In this document: piece by piece, positions 63,874 to 64,000 of the stretch
Layout of the letters: each line of letters begins with the position of its first letter
Numbering within the stretch: position 1 is the stretch's first letter
NCBI RefSeq assembly: GCF_014204415.1
Contig: NZ_JACHLE010000006.1
Span: forward strand, 62,001 to 126,000
Length of the DNA stretch: 64,000 bases
Direction of reading: 5' to 3'
DNA from: Chryseobacterium defluvii
GTDB lineage: Bacteria > Bacteroidota > Bacteroidia > Flavobacteriales > Weeksellaceae
Translations under genes and position numbers: made by a program
The notes under the pieces: model-generated
What the model saw: only the letters and a program-made list of their open reading frames with translations
The model's database searches: none
Told to the model about the DNA's origin: nothing

Positions 63874-64000
63874 CTATTTTGTTCTGTTTTCTTCGATGAA
63901 TTTCGCCATAGTATCGATGGACTGGAAGATCTCTTTTCCTTTCTTAGGATCAGATAACTTTATTCCGTAGTCTTTGTCAAGAAGAACGATCAGTTCCAGA
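63874..64000 (-). CDS. Acyl carrier protein, C-terminal end (5' end outside window)
   Basis: The minus-strand frame from the window edge reads LELIVLLDKDYGIKLSDPKK and then GKEIFQSIDTMAKFIEENRT before TAG at 63876-63874. This is the C-terminal half of an ACP; the phosphopantetheine serine lies beyond the edge. It would be the second ACP of the cluster. Confidence 0.8.
   Translation of the reverse strand, partial: LELIVLLDKDYGIKLSDPKKGKEIFQSIDTMAKFIEENRTK

Overview
The window looks like chromosomal DNA of a flavobacterium close to Chryseobacterium (Bacteroidota, Weeksellaceae). Evidence: many promoters of the Bacteroidota type (-7 element TAnnTTTG), almost no Shine-Dalgarno sequences, proteins with type IX secretion C-terminal signals, TonB-dependent receptors, a cbb3 oxidase subunit I that appears fused to CcoO, and a flexirubin-type aryl polyene pigment cluster whose tyrosine ammonia-lyase closely resembles the Flavobacterium johnsoniae enzyme. 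I saw no tRNA, rRNA, CRISPR array, insertion sequence or prophage.

Layout. 1-4.3 kb (minus): cbb3 oxidase ccoN(O) (cut by the window edge), ccoS and the copper ATPase ccoI, divergent from a Crp/Fnr-family regulator. 5.1-7.0 kb (plus): panB, a small membrane protein and an RluA-type pseudouridine synthase. 7.0-15.0 kb (minus): an outer-membrane beta-barrel receptor and two unrelated aconitases (AcnA type and AcnB type) one after the other. 15.3-25.6 kb (plus): a WG-repeat protein, a TPP riboswitch with a TonB-dependent receptor (probable thiamine or thiamine-precursor uptake), a T9SS-secreted protein, an HU-like membrane protein with a thioesterase, a 2-hydroxyacid dehydrogenase, a serine hydrolase lipoprotein, an Ig-like lipoprotein and a haem-binding protein. 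25.8-30.0 kb (minus): NUDIX, xerD, dCMP deaminase, a crotonase and catalase; the catalase is divergent from oxyR. 31.1-35.4 kb (plus): metK behind a probable SAM-II-like riboswitch, an ECF sigma factor followed by a 44-residue basic protein, a YjjG-type phosphatase and a membrane protein. 35.4-42.4 kb (minus): trpS, a SanA-like protein, lspA, two small proteins, a DksA-like protein with a degenerate zinc finger, and ileS.

42.6-64 kb is the pigment region. Plus-strand genes supply an adenylate-forming ligase, the tyrosine ammonia-lyase, ketoreductase, ketosynthase, acyl carrier protein, LpxL-like acyltransferase, a CrtI-like oxidoreductase and a C45-family acyltransferase/hydrolase. A minus-strand flavoenzyme with flavin-halogenase motifs lies beside the lyase. 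After an interrupting pair (a dihaem lipoprotein and a T9SS FG-GAP protein), the minus strand carries a GT2-DUF2062 glycosyltransferase, a small secreted protein, a hotdog dehydratase, a lipoprotein, a LolA-like carrier, a polysaccharide deacetylase, a ketosynthase/chain-length-factor pair and the end of a second acyl carrier protein. Together these suit a pathway in which tyrosine is deaminated to p-coumarate, activated, extended to an aryl polyene by the KS/CLF, KR, DH and ACP set, then tailored and moved to the outer membrane. The dialkylresorcinol genes (darA/darB) are not in the window.

Intergenic DNA carries several families of 70-190 bp inverted-repeat elements. The most notable non-coding findings are the SAM-II-like element before metK, a possible expression platform of the TPP riboswitch, and several ATGs only 6-7 nt after a -7 element, which suggests leaderless mRNAs.
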